A stretch of DNA of 64,000 bases from Bdellovibrio sp. (GCA_014376435.1 JACMRL010000004.1:1-64000), one strand, 5' to 3'. Positions 45,363-54,836 are shown, counted from the first letter of the stretch. The notes: a model not told the origin generated them from the sequence alone. Program-made: numbers and translations.

Positions 45363-46729
45363 AGCGAGCTTGAAATAACTTTCGTCTGCGTAAATTCAAA
45401 TAATCCCGCATCACCCATTTCTCTACCGACGCCTGATTTTTTAAAGCCGCCGAAAGGTAGCGAAACATCTGATTTAATCACATCATTGATGGCCACTTGC
45501 CCGGCGATCATCGCGCTGGCAACTTTTTGCGCGCGCGCTAGATCTGCCGACCAAACCCCTCCGCCTAAGCCGAAAATACTTGAGTTCGCAATTTCGATAG
45601 CCTGTTCGTCTGTTTGAAAAGGAATCACTAACAAAATCGGCGCAAAAAATTCTTGTTCGGCTAGCCAAGGTGAATTTTCTTTTAATAAATAAATTTCGGC
45701 ATCGACAAAAGCAGATTTTTCCGATTGCCCATGAGCTTTACGATAAACATTTTTAGCCGAAGTATTCTCGGTTAATTCTAGAAGCTGTTTTTTTAAAGCC
45801 TCTTTAAATTTTGGATGAGCTAAAGATCCTAAATCCGTTTTATCATCAAGTGGATTGCCGAATTTAAAAGATTCAAATTCTTTTTTTAGTAATTCAATTA
45901 ATTCATTTTGTTTACTTGAGTGAACTAAGCAGCGCTTCACGCAAATACAACTTTGCCCGGTGTTTAATAACCGCCCCTTCGCCAGGGCTTTCGCGGCGGC
46001 CGCCAAAGGCGCATCTTCTAAAACAATGTAAGCATCACTTCCACCCAGCTCAAGGACATACTTTTTCAACGAAAGAGCGGCGGCCGAGGCTGCGCTAATT
46101 CCGGCGCGCGTAGAACCCGTTAAACTAATCCCTTGAACCCGCGGATCTTGCATTACTTTTTCGGTTTGCTCGTGCGCGATCATGCGGTGAAATAATAACG
46201 GCTGCGACCAAACATCACGGAATAGTTTTTCAAATTCATTTCCGGTTTGCACCGTAATCTGAGAGTGTTTGAGTAAAACGACATTTCCCGATAATAAAGC
46301 CGGTACCACCATGCGTACGACCTGCCACAAAGGAAAATTCCATGGCATAATCGCGTAGATAACCCCTAAAGGTTCATGCGAAATATCACTTTGTTTGTAG
46401 ATTGTGTGAACTGATTTTTTTTCTAATAATGATAAATCACGCTCGCAGTAAGACTTGATCGCTTGAATACATTTCTTCACTTCCGCGCGAGATTCTTTGA
46501 TTGGCTTACCCATCTCATTCGTCATTAAGGTCGCAAACATCTCTTGCTGAGCAGTTAAATTATCCGCTAATTTTTTAAGAAAATTTTGGCGATCTGCGTA
46601 AGCAAGATCACGCCACTGCGTAAAACTAAAATGTAACGTGGCGATCGCCTGTTCTACTTCCACACTGGTACTTACCGCATAAGACCCCAAGCGTTCACCA
46701 TTTGCGGGATTGATCGTTTCAAAATTCAT
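45359..46729 (-). CDS. NAD(P)-dependent aldehyde dehydrogenase (succinate-semialdehyde type)
   Basis: A 456-residue ALDH. The general-base Glu lies in LELGGSDAYIV and the nucleophilic Cys in NTGQSCICVKRCLV; the cofactor motif begins AIMPWNFPLWQ. Overall style is closest to succinate-semialdehyde dehydrogenases (Sad/GabD group), but substrate assignment is tentative. AGGAAT precedes the ATG. Its stop overlaps tilS, an unusual functional pairing. Confidence 0.88.
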   Translation of the reverse strand: MNFETINPANGERLGSYAVSTSVEVEQAIATLHFSFTQWRDLAYADRQNFLKKLADNLTAQQEMFATLMTNEMGKPIKESRAEVKKCIQAIKSYCERDLSLLEKKSVHTIYKQSDISHEPLGVIYAIMPWNFPLWQVVRMVVPALLSGNVVLLKHSQITVQTGNEFEKLFRDVWSQPLLFHRMIAHEQTEKVMQDPRVQGISLTGSTRAGISAASAAALSLKKYVLELGGSDAYIVLEDAPLAAAAKALAKGRLLNTGQSCICVKRCLVHSSKQNELIELLKKEFESFKFGNPLDDKTDLGSLAHPKFKEALKKQLLELTENTSAKNVYRKAHGQSEKSAFVDAEIYLLKENSPWLAEQEFFAPILLVIPFQTDEQAIEIANSSIFGLGGGVWSADLARAQKVASAMIAGQVAINDVIKSDVSLPFGGFKKSGVGREMGDAGLFEFTQTKVISSSL

Positions 46730-46732
46730 GAT

Positions 46733-47032
46733 TTATTCCTTTGGCTCAGTTTCTTTTTTCGTGATTTCAATCTCAGCCGTTACTTTGAATTTATGATTCT
46801 CAACAAATTTAGAGAATTCTTTAACGAAATCAATTTTTTTAACCAGCGAAATCATCTCGTTAGTTACTTTTAAAGCGACGTCATCTTTAGCTTTCAAAGC
46901 TTGTCCTACCACCGTGTTAATAATCTCTTTAGAAATTTCAGTCGGAGAACCTGAAGAGATTATCTTTTTTAACGTTTCAGAAATTGATTGCGATTCGCCG
47001 GGTTTAGACTCTTTTTTATCGTTATTTGCCAT
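46733..47032 (-). CDS. Hypothetical helical protein
   Basis: A 99-residue, Lys/Glu-rich protein without membrane segments. The N-terminal 20 residues are polar and the rest is predicted helical. It overlaps the SRPBCC gene by 11 bases and precedes the aldehyde dehydrogenase by three. I recognise no family. Confidence 0.55.
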   Translation of the reverse strand: MANNDKKESKPGESQSISETLKKIISSGSPTEISKEIINTVVGQALKAKDDVALKVTNEMISLVKKIDFVKEFSKFVENHKFKVTAEIEITKKETEPKE

Positions 47033-47453
47033 AAACTTCTTTAACTCTCTTTTTAAAATTTGCCATCATGATCGGTAAATTAACACTGACTAAAGTTTTA
47101 GCCATCGGGCCCGGAACAAACATTCCAAATGTAGCATCTACTTCGTATTCAACTGCGCATTTGCCGCCTTGGTCTTTGAATTTCCAAGAGCCCTTCATCG
47201 TTTTAAATACATCGCCTTCGGTAAAAACGAAATCAACGCTTTCATTCAGTTTTTCAGTAATCTTTAATTTGTATTTAAAAGTTTTAATTAACGAAACGCT
47301 GTATTCTGCTTCTTTGGTGTGACCATTTTGTTTTGAAACTTTGACTGATTTAACTTCAGGCAAAAATTCAGAATACTTTTCATAATCCGCCACAAGTTTA
47401 TAAAATTCTTCCTTGGTACAATTAAAAACTTCTGATGCGTGTGCGCTTGCCAT
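47022..47453 (-). CDS. SRPBCC/COQ10-like (RatA-type) protein
   Basis: A 143-residue START-like domain: N-terminal SEVFNCTKEEFYKLVADYEKYSEFLP, a pattern shared by polyketide-cyclase/COQ10 and RatA proteins. It continues through GSWKFKDQGGKCAVEYEVDA and ends with a helix (ANFKKRVKEVYGK). Such domains bind hydrophobic ligands such as quinones or act on ribosomes. Ligand unknown. Confidence 0.78.
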   Translation of the reverse strand: MASAHASEVFNCTKEEFYKLVADYEKYSEFLPEVKSVKVSKQNGHTKEAEYSVSLIKTFKYKLKITEKLNESVDFVFTEGDVFKTMKGSWKFKDQGGKCAVEYEVDATFGMFVPGPMAKTLVSVNLPIMMANFKKRVKEVYGK

Positions 47454-47480
47454 AAAGGTCCTCTTTTCTGGTAATTTGTT

Positions 47481-47765
47481 TTATTTTTTAAATAATGATT
47501 CGGCCGCAGCCTTTAACTTTGCTTTCTGATCATCGAGTGCACTTGCGCCTTTTCTGGCAGAAAAAAAATCGCAGAAATTAGCCCGATCTTTTTCTCTAAC
47601 TACGTCGGCACTGGTCTCGCGGCATTCATTGTAAGCTTTAGGGTCATAAAATTCGCAGTTTTTACAAACATGCAGATCGGCCCGGCAATGATTGCATTCA
47701 TCACGAAAACCAACGCTATCGCGGTATGAATTTACTTTCTGACAACTAAAGCAATAAAGCTCCAT
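47481..47765 (-). CDS. Small multi-CxxC zinc-ribbon-like protein
   Basis: A 94-residue protein with three CxxC pairs (CFSC at 5-8, CNHC near 24, CKNC near 34) plus two later Cys (ECRE, FCDFF), enough for two metal sites. The C-terminus is a charged helix (KAKLKAAAESLF). No catalytic motif. It lies three bases after glpX and may be a metal-dependent adaptor. Confidence 0.65.
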   Translation of the reverse strand: MELYCFSCQKVNSYRDSVGFRDECNHCRADLHVCKNCEFYDPKAYNECRETSADVVREKDRANFCDFFSARKGASALDDQKAKLKAAAESLFKK

Positions 47766-47768
47766 CGC

Positions 47769-48734
47769 TTACGATAACCCTTTTTTCAGTGAAAAATTAT
47801 GGTGAGTTTCCACATTACGGATCGTGCCCGTTTGCGAACGCATCACAATCGAATGAGTCTTGGCTCGTCCACCGGTAAAAAGCTTAACGCCTTTGAGTAA
47901 TGGCCCGTCGGTAATTCCGGTCGCGCAAAACATGACATGCCCGCGAGCTAAGTCTTCCATCTTAAATTTTTGATTTAAATCTTTTACGCCCATTTTAGTT
48001 GCGCGATCTTTTTCATTTTGATTTCTAAATTTCAATCGGCCTTGAAAATCTCCACCTAAGCAACGCATCGCTGCCGCAGATATAACTCCTTCCGGAGCTC
48101 CGCCCGTACCCATTAATAAATCAATACCGGAATCAAGCCACGCGGTTGCGACCGCTGCCGAAACATCGCCGTCACCAATTAATTGAATGCGCGCGCCTGT
48201 TTTACGAACTTCAGCGATTAAATCTTTGTGGCGCTCACGCTCTAAGATCACGACGGTTACATCACCGATGGGTTTACGGCTGGCTTCGGCCACACGGTGA
48301 ATGTTTTCAGTTGCCGATAAATCTAAATCAATCAGACCACGGGCGGCCGGGCCCGTCGCAATTTTTTCCATATACGTATCTGGTGCATGTAAAAAACCAC
48401 CGTGCTCTGCACACGCAATGACGGAAATTGCACCCATGCCACCCGTTGCACAAATTGTTGTGCCTTCTAAGGGATCCAGCGCAATATCAATCGCGGGGCT
48501 ATCGTTACTTTTTAATCCAACTTTTTCGCCAATAAATAACATCGGCGCTTCATCGCGCTCGCCTTCACCGATCACAACGGTTCCGTCAATGCGAACAGAA
48601 TCAAAAGCTTTTCTCATGGCGTCGACCGCTGCTTGATCGGCGGCTTTTTCGTCTCCACGTCCCATCCATTTTGCTGAAGATAAGGCCGCCGCCTCCGTAA
48701 TGCGTACGAATTCTAAAGCCAGGTTTCTGTCCAT
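47769..48734 (-). CDS. glpX: Class II fructose-1,6-bisphosphatase
   Basis: GlpX dephosphorylates FBP in gluconeogenesis. The metal- and phosphate-binding motifs GEGERDEAPMLFIGE and DPLEGTT are present, along with the GTGGAPEGVISA loop. ATG 48734 (MDRNLALEFVRITEAAALS) is chosen for its family-typical start and TGGAG upstream; an earlier in-frame start at 48806 would add residues absent from the family. The start lies 22 bases inside the YbgC-like gene. Confidence 0.94.
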   Translation of the reverse strand: MDRNLALEFVRITEAAALSSAKWMGRGDEKAADQAAVDAMRKAFDSVRIDGTVVIGEGERDEAPMLFIGEKVGLKSNDSPAIDIALDPLEGTTICATGGMGAISVIACAEHGGFLHAPDTYMEKIATGPAARGLIDLDLSATENIHRVAEASRKPIGDVTVVILERERHKDLIAEVRKTGARIQLIGDGDVSAAVATAWLDSGIDLLMGTGGAPEGVISAAAMRCLGGDFQGRLKFRNQNEKDRATKMGVKDLNQKFKMEDLARGHVMFCATGITDGPLLKGVKLFTGGRAKTHSIVMRSQTGTIRNVETHHNFSLKKGLS

Positions 48735-49117
48735 TTTTCTTTCTCCAGTATTTTTACTAAGTTTTGATCGAGGCGCTTCACTTTCATATCCGTATCTAAA
48801 CTGCAATGAATGGTTTCAGCTTTACTTAAAGTTAAATCGTGCGCGTGAATTAAATATTGAAATATTAACCTTGCGCCCTTGGTTTTTACTTGCAACGAAA
48901 CAGTCACTTCATCGCCGTAGCGGGCGGGTTTTAAATGTTTCACGCGGGTTTCTAAAACCGTTAGACTAAAAACCGCTCCATGAGAAGTATCCATAAATCC
49001 ATTTTTAATACACCACGCTACGCGCGCTTCTTCGCAAATGCGCAAGTAATTTGAATGGTGAACAATGCCCATTAAATCGGTTTCATAAACGTGAATTCTG
49101 CGTGTGTATTTAAACAT
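48713..49117 (-). CDS. ybgC: Acyl-CoA thioesterase, YbgC family
   Basis: A 134-residue hot-dog-fold thioesterase. The catalytic Asp region is YETDLMGIVHHSNYLRICEEAR, the HotDog signature of YbgC proteins linked to the Tol-Pal system. No tol genes are nearby in this window. It overlaps glpX downstream by 22 bases and is divergent from pgsA. Confidence 0.85.
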   Translation of the reverse strand: MFKYTRRIHVYETDLMGIVHHSNYLRICEEARVAWCIKNGFMDTSHGAVFSLTVLETRVKHLKPARYGDEVTVSLQVKTKGARLIFQYLIHAHDLTLSKAETIHCSLDTDMKVKRLDQNLVKILEKEKWTETWL

Positions 49118-49163
49118 GTCTTTAAGTTATCTTGACAGAGGCTTGTAACTCAAACAACACTTT

Positions 49164-49712
49164 ATGGAACGCATGAGCCGATTACCTTTATACCTAACAA
49201 TTTCGCGCATTTTTTTAGTGCTACCCACGGCATTCTTTCTGACGTGGCAAAGCGACTTGGGCCGCTGGGCTGCCGCAATATGCTTCATCATTGCGGCGAT
49301 TACTGATTACTATGATGGTTATTATGCCCGAAAACTAAATGCCGTTTCTAATTTGGGTAAATTTTTAGACCCCGTTGCTGATAAGATATTAGTTTCAAGC
49401 ATTCTGATTATTTTACTTTACCAAGACATGGTTGACCCATGGATGGTGATTCTATTCGTGGCCCGCGATACCATCGTAGGCGGAGTGCGCGCCGCTGCTG
49501 CTGCCGATGGATTAGTATTAGCGGCACAGTCAGCTGGCAAATGGAAAGCCGCCCTGCAATTTATCGCGATTCCAATGCTTATTTTGAACGATTTTCATCC
49601 TCAAATCCCTAATCAAAAAATCGGTTATGGACTTCTTTGGCTCAGTGTATTACTTAGTTTGAAGAGCGGTTTTGATTATTGTTACGATTATTACAAAGCC
49701 AAAAGCAGATAA
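49164..49712 (+). CDS. pgsA: CDP-diacylglycerol-glycerol-3-phosphate phosphatidyltransferase
   Basis: A membrane enzyme that makes phosphatidylglycerophosphate. The CDP-alcohol phosphotransferase signature D-x2-D-G-x2-A-R-x8-G-x3-D-x3-D is fully present around residues 50-77 (DYYDGYYARKL, then GKFLDPVAD). Several hydrophobic helices surround it. Start at ATG 49164, or ATG 49173 three codons later; no ribosome site separates them. Confidence 0.9.
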   Translation: MERMSRLPLYLTISRIFLVLPTAFFLTWQSDLGRWAAAICFIIAAITDYYDGYYARKLNAVSNLGKFLDPVADKILVSSILIILLYQDMVDPWMVILFVARDTIVGGVRAAAAADGLVLAAQSAGKWKAALQFIAIPMLILNDFHPQIPNQKIGYGLLWLSVLLSLKSGFDYCYDYYKAKSR

Positions 49713-49731
49713 ACCAGCCTCGGAGTGCAAA

Positions 49732-49872
49732 ATGCTATTTTATATGCAAATGAAAAATTGGTTTTTGATCTTCTTGATGCTTTCAATGGCTTATTTAATT
49801 CAACAACGATCAACTCCTAGCGCAAGATTAGCTTTCAGATCTTCGCTTTCGCCCGTGTCTATTTTAAGGTAG
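49732..49872 (+). CDS. Small membrane peptide (46 residues)
   Basis: A short frame from ATG 49732 with GGAG at 49722-49725, six bases upstream. It encodes MLFYMQMKNWFLIFLMLSMA, a hydrophobic segment, then a basic tail (QQRSTPSARLAFRSS). It follows pgsA by 19 bases and is translationally well equipped, but unfamiliar. Confidence 0.45.
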   Translation: MLFYMQMKNWFLIFLMLSMAYLIQQRSTPSARLAFRSSLSPVSILR

Positions 49873-49884
49873 TCTATTGTTTCT

Positions 49885-50088
49885 ATGGTTTTAATCAAAC
49901 GAAGCTTCACTCAACTTAAACAGCTTTTTCTAGACATGAAAGTGACCTGGAAAGAAACTGGCATCAAAGGTTTGTACAAGCGTTATGGCTGGAAACTTTT
50001 TCTAGGATTTTTTACCTATTACTTAATTCGCGACTCACTTATTTATTTAATTATTCCGTGGCTAATCGCTAAACATCTAATCAATTAA
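49885..50088 (+). CDS. Small membrane protein (67 residues)
   Basis: Encodes a basic N-terminal half (MVLIKRSFTQLKQLFLD) and a C-terminal hydrophobic stretch (LFLGFFTYYLIRDSLIYLII). It continues directly after the preceding small gene on the same strand as pgsA. The ribosome site is poor. Its 3' end overlaps the next minus-strand gene by 12 bases. Likely an inner-membrane peptide of unknown role. Confidence 0.4.
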   Translation: MVLIKRSFTQLKQLFLDMKVTWKETGIKGLYKRYGWKLFLGFFTYYLIRDSLIYLIIPWLIAKHLIN

Positions 50089-50529
50089 GAAAAAGAATTT
50101 AATGCTATCCAAAAATGAATCTTGCTTCGGCATATCATCACAGCTGGTAAAATTACGTAGTAATCGCGCATTATGATCTGACATTCCCTTGTCGAACAAT
50201 CTCCACGGCGCATAGGGGAAATAAGCCGCTACAACACAATTACCCTTCGTTACTGCGGCCCATTTACGATCTTCGCTGGAAGCCATAAAAATTTCGCCCG
50301 AGTTACGGTCTTTGATTGCAACTGAAAATGAAAAAGCTTGCGAATTGATCGGAGCTTGGTTCGTCGTTAAAATGGCCATCGCGCCCGCCACACGTTCAAC
50401 CGCTACAGCTTCACCCACAACTTTCTTTTTAAAAACAAAAGACCAGTTAAATATAAAGATCCAGGTAAACAGCAAAAGAGCGATTGAAATAATAAGCCAC
50501 TTTTTTAAAATAGGGAAAATTTTGTTCAT
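50077..50529 (-). CDS. Hypothetical membrane-anchored protein
   Basis: A 150-residue protein with a single N-terminal helix (residues ~10-33, KKWLIISIALLLFTWIFIFN) and a periplasmic remainder containing three Cys. ATG 50529 is preferred over TTG 50535. No domain recognised. The segment KGNCVVAAYFPYAPWRLFDKG is distinctive. Confidence 0.5.
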   Translation of the reverse strand: MNKIFPILKKWLIISIALLLFTWIFIFNWSFVFKKKVVGEAVAVERVAGAMAILTTNQAPINSQAFSFSVAIKDRNSGEIFMASSEDRKWAAVTKGNCVVAAYFPYAPWRLFDKGMSDHNARLLRNFTSCDDMPKQDSFLDSIKFFFLID

Positions 50530-50644
50530 GCACAATTTATCTCGAAGTAATCATCGAAAATCACGTGATAATCTATTTCATAACGCGCCCTTACATTACA
50601 ACTGAGGTTGTAAGCCTTAGCTGCTAGCTATAAACTAACAGTCT

Positions 50645-52273
50645 ATGGATTGGACACAGACCTTAATTTATTTATGCATCGGAGTCGGCACCGGAGCCGC
50701 AGTCGTTGCCGTTTTATTTATCGTAATTCGCAGCCAAATTATCCGCGACGCAAAAGAAGAAGCGGACGAGATGTTGAAAGAAGCCCAAGAGCTTTTTAAT
50801 ACGGAAGAGCAAGAGCGTAAAGAGCGCATTCAAGAAATTGAATTAGAAGCTTGGGCTTTGGTTGAAGAAAGTAATTTGCTGATCGAGCAAAAATGCGAAG
50901 ACATTGACGCCCTGATTCAGCAAAAGAAAATCGGCTTTGAAGAAAAAACAAAAAATGCGCGTGCTTTGTTGTTACAAAAAGAGAATTCATTGCGTGACCA
51001 TTCGATTAAAATGTCTGATCGCCAAAACGCGATCAAAAAAATGGCGGAGGCCAAGCAGGAAATTGAAAATACTTATAAAACTTCCTTAACCGCGAAGACA
51101 AATTTAGTGGAACAAGAAATCCGCGAACAAATTGGCCAGCAAATGATCAATCAAGCGCAAGCCGATTATGCGCAACTTGCCGAAGCTTATGAAGCTGAAA
51201 CCAAAGAATTTGCCGAGCAACGCGCTAAAAAAATGCTGGCTCTTTGTATTGATCGTTTCCACAAAGAGATGAGTGTGGAGCGTGGTATTTTAGCCAGTCA
51301 TTTTCCAACTCCAGAAATTCGTAAAGTTTTTATGGATCGCCAAAAAGAATATATCGACGTGATTCAAAGAATCAGTGGCTGCGATATTTTTGTAGATGAA
51401 AATCCAGATCCTGAGCGTTGGCACCAAATACAAATCGTGGGCTACGATCCAGTTCGCCGCGAATTAACCAGACGTATTTTTGACCGTTTATTCCGTGATC
51501 TTGAGCGCTCACGTAAAATGATGACGGCCGCTGATCTACAAAAGACCTGCGAGAATCTGAAAACTGAATTATTAAACCAAATCAAACGCGACGGCGATGC
51601 GATCTGTAAAGAATTACAAATGCAAAATGTAAATCCCGAAATTCGCCAAGTCATGGGCTCTCTTCGTTATCGTTATTCGTATACGCAGAATCAGTACTTC
51701 CACTGTGCGGAGGTGGGTTGGTTTGCGGGATTACTTGCCGCAGAATTAGGTATCGATCATAAGAAATCTCGTCGTTCGGGTATGTTACATGATTTAGGTA
51801 AAGCATTAGATCACGAGCTAGACGGTAGCCATGCCGTCATCGGCGCCGACTTTATATCTCCACGCAACGAACACGAAGATATCGTGCATGCCGTTCGTGC
51901 CCATCACTATGATGTACAACCGGAACACGATATGGATTTCTTAGTGATCGCGGCCGATGCAATCTCGGGCGGACGTCCTGGAGCCCGACGTAGTACCATG
52001 GAAACATATAATCAAAAAGTTTCTGGCCTACAAGAAATCTCGAAACGCCATAACGGCGTAACAGATGTATTTGTTTTAAATGGTGGCCGCGAGTGCCGCG
52101 TGTTGGTTAATTCTAAAATGGTTGATGACATGGGCGCACTTAAAATTTCGCAGCAAATTGCTAAAACGATCGAAGATGAGATGCAGTATCCTGGTCAAAT
52201 CAAAGTCGTCGTAGTGCGTGAAACGGTGGTTTCAGAAAGCACGATCGGTAAAGGTAATAATTTTAATCGTTAG
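50645..52273 (+). CDS. rny: Ribonuclease Y homologue with altered KH domain
   Basis: RNase Y is a membrane-anchored endonuclease that initiates mRNA decay. One N-terminal membrane helix (residues ~6-29) is followed by a long coiled coil (to ~215), a KH-type region and an HD hydrolase domain. HD motifs are MLHDLGKALDHE and AVRAHHYDV, and the family C-terminus ends QYPGQIKVVVVRET. Two differences stand out. The KH loop that normally reads GRIIGREGRNIR is replaced by VFMDRQKEYIDV, so no GxxG remains. The HHGD motif is HHYD. The HD core is intact, so catalysis is expected; RNA contact through KH may differ. Length (542) is normal. Confidence 0.9.
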   Translation: MDWTQTLIYLCIGVGTGAAVVAVLFIVIRSQIIRDAKEEADEMLKEAQELFNTEEQERKERIQEIELEAWALVEESNLLIEQKCEDIDALIQQKKIGFEEKTKNARALLLQKENSLRDHSIKMSDRQNAIKKMAEAKQEIENTYKTSLTAKTNLVEQEIREQIGQQMINQAQADYAQLAEAYEAETKEFAEQRAKKMLALCIDRFHKEMSVERGILASHFPTPEIRKVFMDRQKEYIDVIQRISGCDIFVDENPDPERWHQIQIVGYDPVRRELTRRIFDRLFRDLERSRKMMTAADLQKTCENLKTELLNQIKRDGDAICKELQMQNVNPEIRQVMGSLRYRYSYTQNQYFHCAEVGWFAGLLAAELGIDHKKSRRSGMLHDLGKALDHELDGSHAVIGADFISPRNEHEDIVHAVRAHHYDVQPEHDMDFLVIAADAISGGRPGARRSTMETYNQKVSGLQEISKRHNGVTDVFVLNGGRECRVLVNSKMVDDMGALKISQQIAKTIEDEMQYPGQIKVVVVRETVVSESTIGKGNNFNR

Positions 52274-52297
52274 TCTAACATTTTCCCGCGTAAGAAT

Positions 52298-52333
52298 AAA
52301 AAAAGGCCCGCTAGTTAGCGAGCCTTTTTTTTT
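52298..52333. terminator. Bidirectional intrinsic terminator
   Basis: A GC-rich hairpin spans 52304-52325: AGGC-c-CGCT, loop AGTT, AGCG-a-GCCT. It is flanked by a run of seven A (52298-52304) and nine T (52325-52333). It can therefore end rny on the plus strand and the FadE gene on the minus strand. Confidence 0.85.
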
Positions 52334-52343
52334 AATCTTATTG

Positions 52344-54836
52344 TTAGATCTTCTCGTGGTATTCTTTTTCGCTGAAATCATCGACTAGGATGGCGTCATA
52401 ACGAACTTTATCGGCTTCAGAAAGAAGTCTGTATTCTTCGTCCGAGATGATTTTACGCGCTAAAGCGTCATCCCAAGAAGCCTTCCCTTTTTTCTTCGGA
52501 ATCGAACCAGCCTTGATTGCCGATCTGATTTTCTTCTCCGCCGCTTCTGCTTTGGTTACGATTACAAACGCATTTTCTAAACGCGCTGTTTGATCGTTGG
52601 TCGTCGATGCCGCGGTTACTTTATCCATGCCGTGCGATTTCTCGCCCATCCAGTAGATACCAACGGTCATACGGTCACGCTGTTCTCCGGCCTTCATCAT
52701 TGAAGCTGCAATCAGGTGAGACCAACCATCCGTTGCCTGCGAACCGATTGAGTTAATACGTGACCAAGCGCCTAATACGCCTTTAAAGAACCATCGTAAT
52801 CCCGGAATTTTCAAATTATCAAATAAGCCATCAAAGCCTTTTTGAATTTCAGTCATCGAGTATTTTAAGAAAAACTGTACATACGGAAGATCTTCTTCAC
52901 GCTGGCCTTCTTCTTGAAAACGTCTCAGTACGCACATCGACATATACATATTAGAAAAAATATCGGCAAAACGGCCCGTGATCTTTTCTTTCATTTTTAA
53001 TTGTCCACCCAGTGAACCCATCGCGATATCCGCTAAAATCGCAAACGTAGCCGAGGCCCAGTTTAAACGACGATAGTGAATTTTGATTTTCGGATGTACG
53101 CCCGAAGGTGTCGAGGTTAAATAGCCACGAGTCAAAGATAGTAAAATAGAACGGCACATATTACGAACCACGTGACCGATGTGGCCCCAGAACGCGATAT
53201 CAAATTTTTTCACATCATTTTCTTCAATCGCCGTTACTTCATCAAATGCAAATGGATGACAACGTAAAGCCCCTTGTCCGAAGATAATTAAAGTACGAGT
53301 CATAATGTTTGCACCCTCAACCGTAATACCGATCGGAGTTGCTACGTATCCTTCCGCAATTAAATTACGGTGACCTAAAGAAATTCCCGCCCCGCCCATA
53401 ATATCCATGGCATCGTTCACCACTTTGCGGCCCATCTCAGTCGCTTGGTATTTTACCATGGCTGTTACCACGCCTGGTTTTACCCCTTTATCTAGTGCGC
53501 CTAAAGTGAAACGTCTCATCGCATCCATTGCGTAGGTTGTAGCCCCAATCCGTGCCAAAGGCTCTTCGACACCCTCAAACTTACCAATGCTGACACCAAA
53601 TTGTTTACGCACTAACGCATGTGACGAAGCCGTACGGTAAGCAAGCTTTGCTCCGCCCGTGGCTTGTGCCGGTAATGAAATACCGCGTCCTGCCGCTAAA
53701 CACTCCATCAGCATCGTCCAACCAGAACCACAACCCGTTGCTCCGCCCACGACGGCGTCTTCTAAAGAAACAACCACATCTTGACCTTGCGTCGGGCAGT
53801 TATGAAAAGGAATTGTTAACGGATCATGACGGCGGCCAATTACCACACCTGGAGTATTGGAAGGAATCAAGGCGCACGTAATCCCTACGTCTTCGCCTTT
53901 GCCTAAAAGATTTTCTGGATCACGTAAACGAAATGCTAAGCCAATCACCGTCGAAATTCCGGCTAAAGTAATCCAGCGCTTATTCCAGTTAATTTTGATT
54001 TGTAATTGACCGTCTGCACCTCTGAACACCACGCCCGAAGCCGTAATTGAACCCGCATCAGATCCCGCGGTCGGCTCGGTTAAACCAAAACACGGAACTT
54101 CGTCACCTTTTGCCAAGCGAGGTAACCAGTGATTTTTTTGCTTTTCAGTCCCGTAATGAATTAATAATTCTGCGGGGCCTAAAGAATTAGGCACCATAAT
54201 CGTGATTGAAACGGGAAGGGAACGTGAAGCAATTTTCATCACTACTTCAGAATGTGCCATTGCCGAAAATCCAAGACCGCCGTATTCTTTCGGAATGATC
54301 ATTCCTAAAAAACCATTGTCTTTAATGTAGTTCCAAACATCCGCCGGAACATCACGGTTACGCCAAATTTTCCAAGGATCACAAAGTTTAGATAAAGTTT
54401 CAACCGGGCCATCTACGAAAGCTTGTTCTTCGGCCGTTAGTTTTGCGTAAGGCTCTGCTAAAATACTTTCAAAATTAGGGCTGCCGGAGAATAAATCTTT
54501 TTCAATCCAAACCACGCCGGCCGCTAAAGCCGCTTTTTCTGTGGGAGAGATTTGCGGAATTACGCCCAACTTTTTCATGATACCCATGACGAAATTAGAA
54601 ACCAAAATCGTACGAATTGGTTTGATCAAGAATATCGCGATAACCACTGCGTAAACGATGATGGCCTGAACCGGCGCACCAAAACCGATAAATAAAACTA
54701 AACCCGCCAGCGCCCAGACGATCAGTGCCGAACCCCAGTAGCCGATCGTTAGCAACGCGAACACAGATCCAACAATCCAGGCCCACAGGGGTCCGTTTGT
54801 TAAGAAATAACCAAGATATCCACTGAATGCTTCCAC
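52344..54836 (-). CDS. fadE: Membrane acyl-CoA dehydrogenase, FadE type
   Basis: An 830-residue acyl-CoA dehydrogenase with hydrophobic helices in the first ~80 residues, as in E. coli FadE (about 814 residues). The dehydrogenase core includes FGLTEPTAGSDAGS and FGVSIGKFEGVEEPLARIGA. A C-terminal FadE-specific region follows. The start is GTG 54836 with AAAGGAG seven bases before it. It likely initiates beta-oxidation of long-chain acyl-CoA, for example from prey lipids if the organism is predatory (inference). Confidence 0.93.
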   Translation of the reverse strand: MEAFSGYLGYFLTNGPLWAWIVGSVFALLTIGYWGSALIVWALAGLVLFIGFGAPVQAIIVYAVVIAIFLIKPIRTILVSNFVMGIMKKLGVIPQISPTEKAALAAGVVWIEKDLFSGSPNFESILAEPYAKLTAEEQAFVDGPVETLSKLCDPWKIWRNRDVPADVWNYIKDNGFLGMIIPKEYGGLGFSAMAHSEVVMKIASRSLPVSITIMVPNSLGPAELLIHYGTEKQKNHWLPRLAKGDEVPCFGLTEPTAGSDAGSITASGVVFRGADGQLQIKINWNKRWITLAGISTVIGLAFRLRDPENLLGKGEDVGITCALIPSNTPGVVIGRRHDPLTIPFHNCPTQGQDVVVSLEDAVVGGATGCGSGWTMLMECLAAGRGISLPAQATGGAKLAYRTASSHALVRKQFGVSIGKFEGVEEPLARIGATTYAMDAMRRFTLGALDKGVKPGVVTAMVKYQATEMGRKVVNDAMDIMGGAGISLGHRNLIAEGYVATPIGITVEGANIMTRTLIIFGQGALRCHPFAFDEVTAIEENDVKKFDIAFWGHIGHVVRNMCRSILLSLTRGYLTSTPSGVHPKIKIHYRRLNWASATFAILADIAMGSLGGQLKMKEKITGRFADIFSNMYMSMCVLRRFQEEGQREEDLPYVQFFLKYSMTEIQKGFDGLFDNLKIPGLRWFFKGVLGAWSRINSIGSQATDGWSHLIAASMMKAGEQRDRMTVGIYWMGEKSHGMDKVTAASTTNDQTARLENAFVIVTKAEAAEKKIRSAIKAGSIPKKKGKASWDDALARKIISDEEYRLLSEADKVRYDAILVDDFSEKEYHEKI

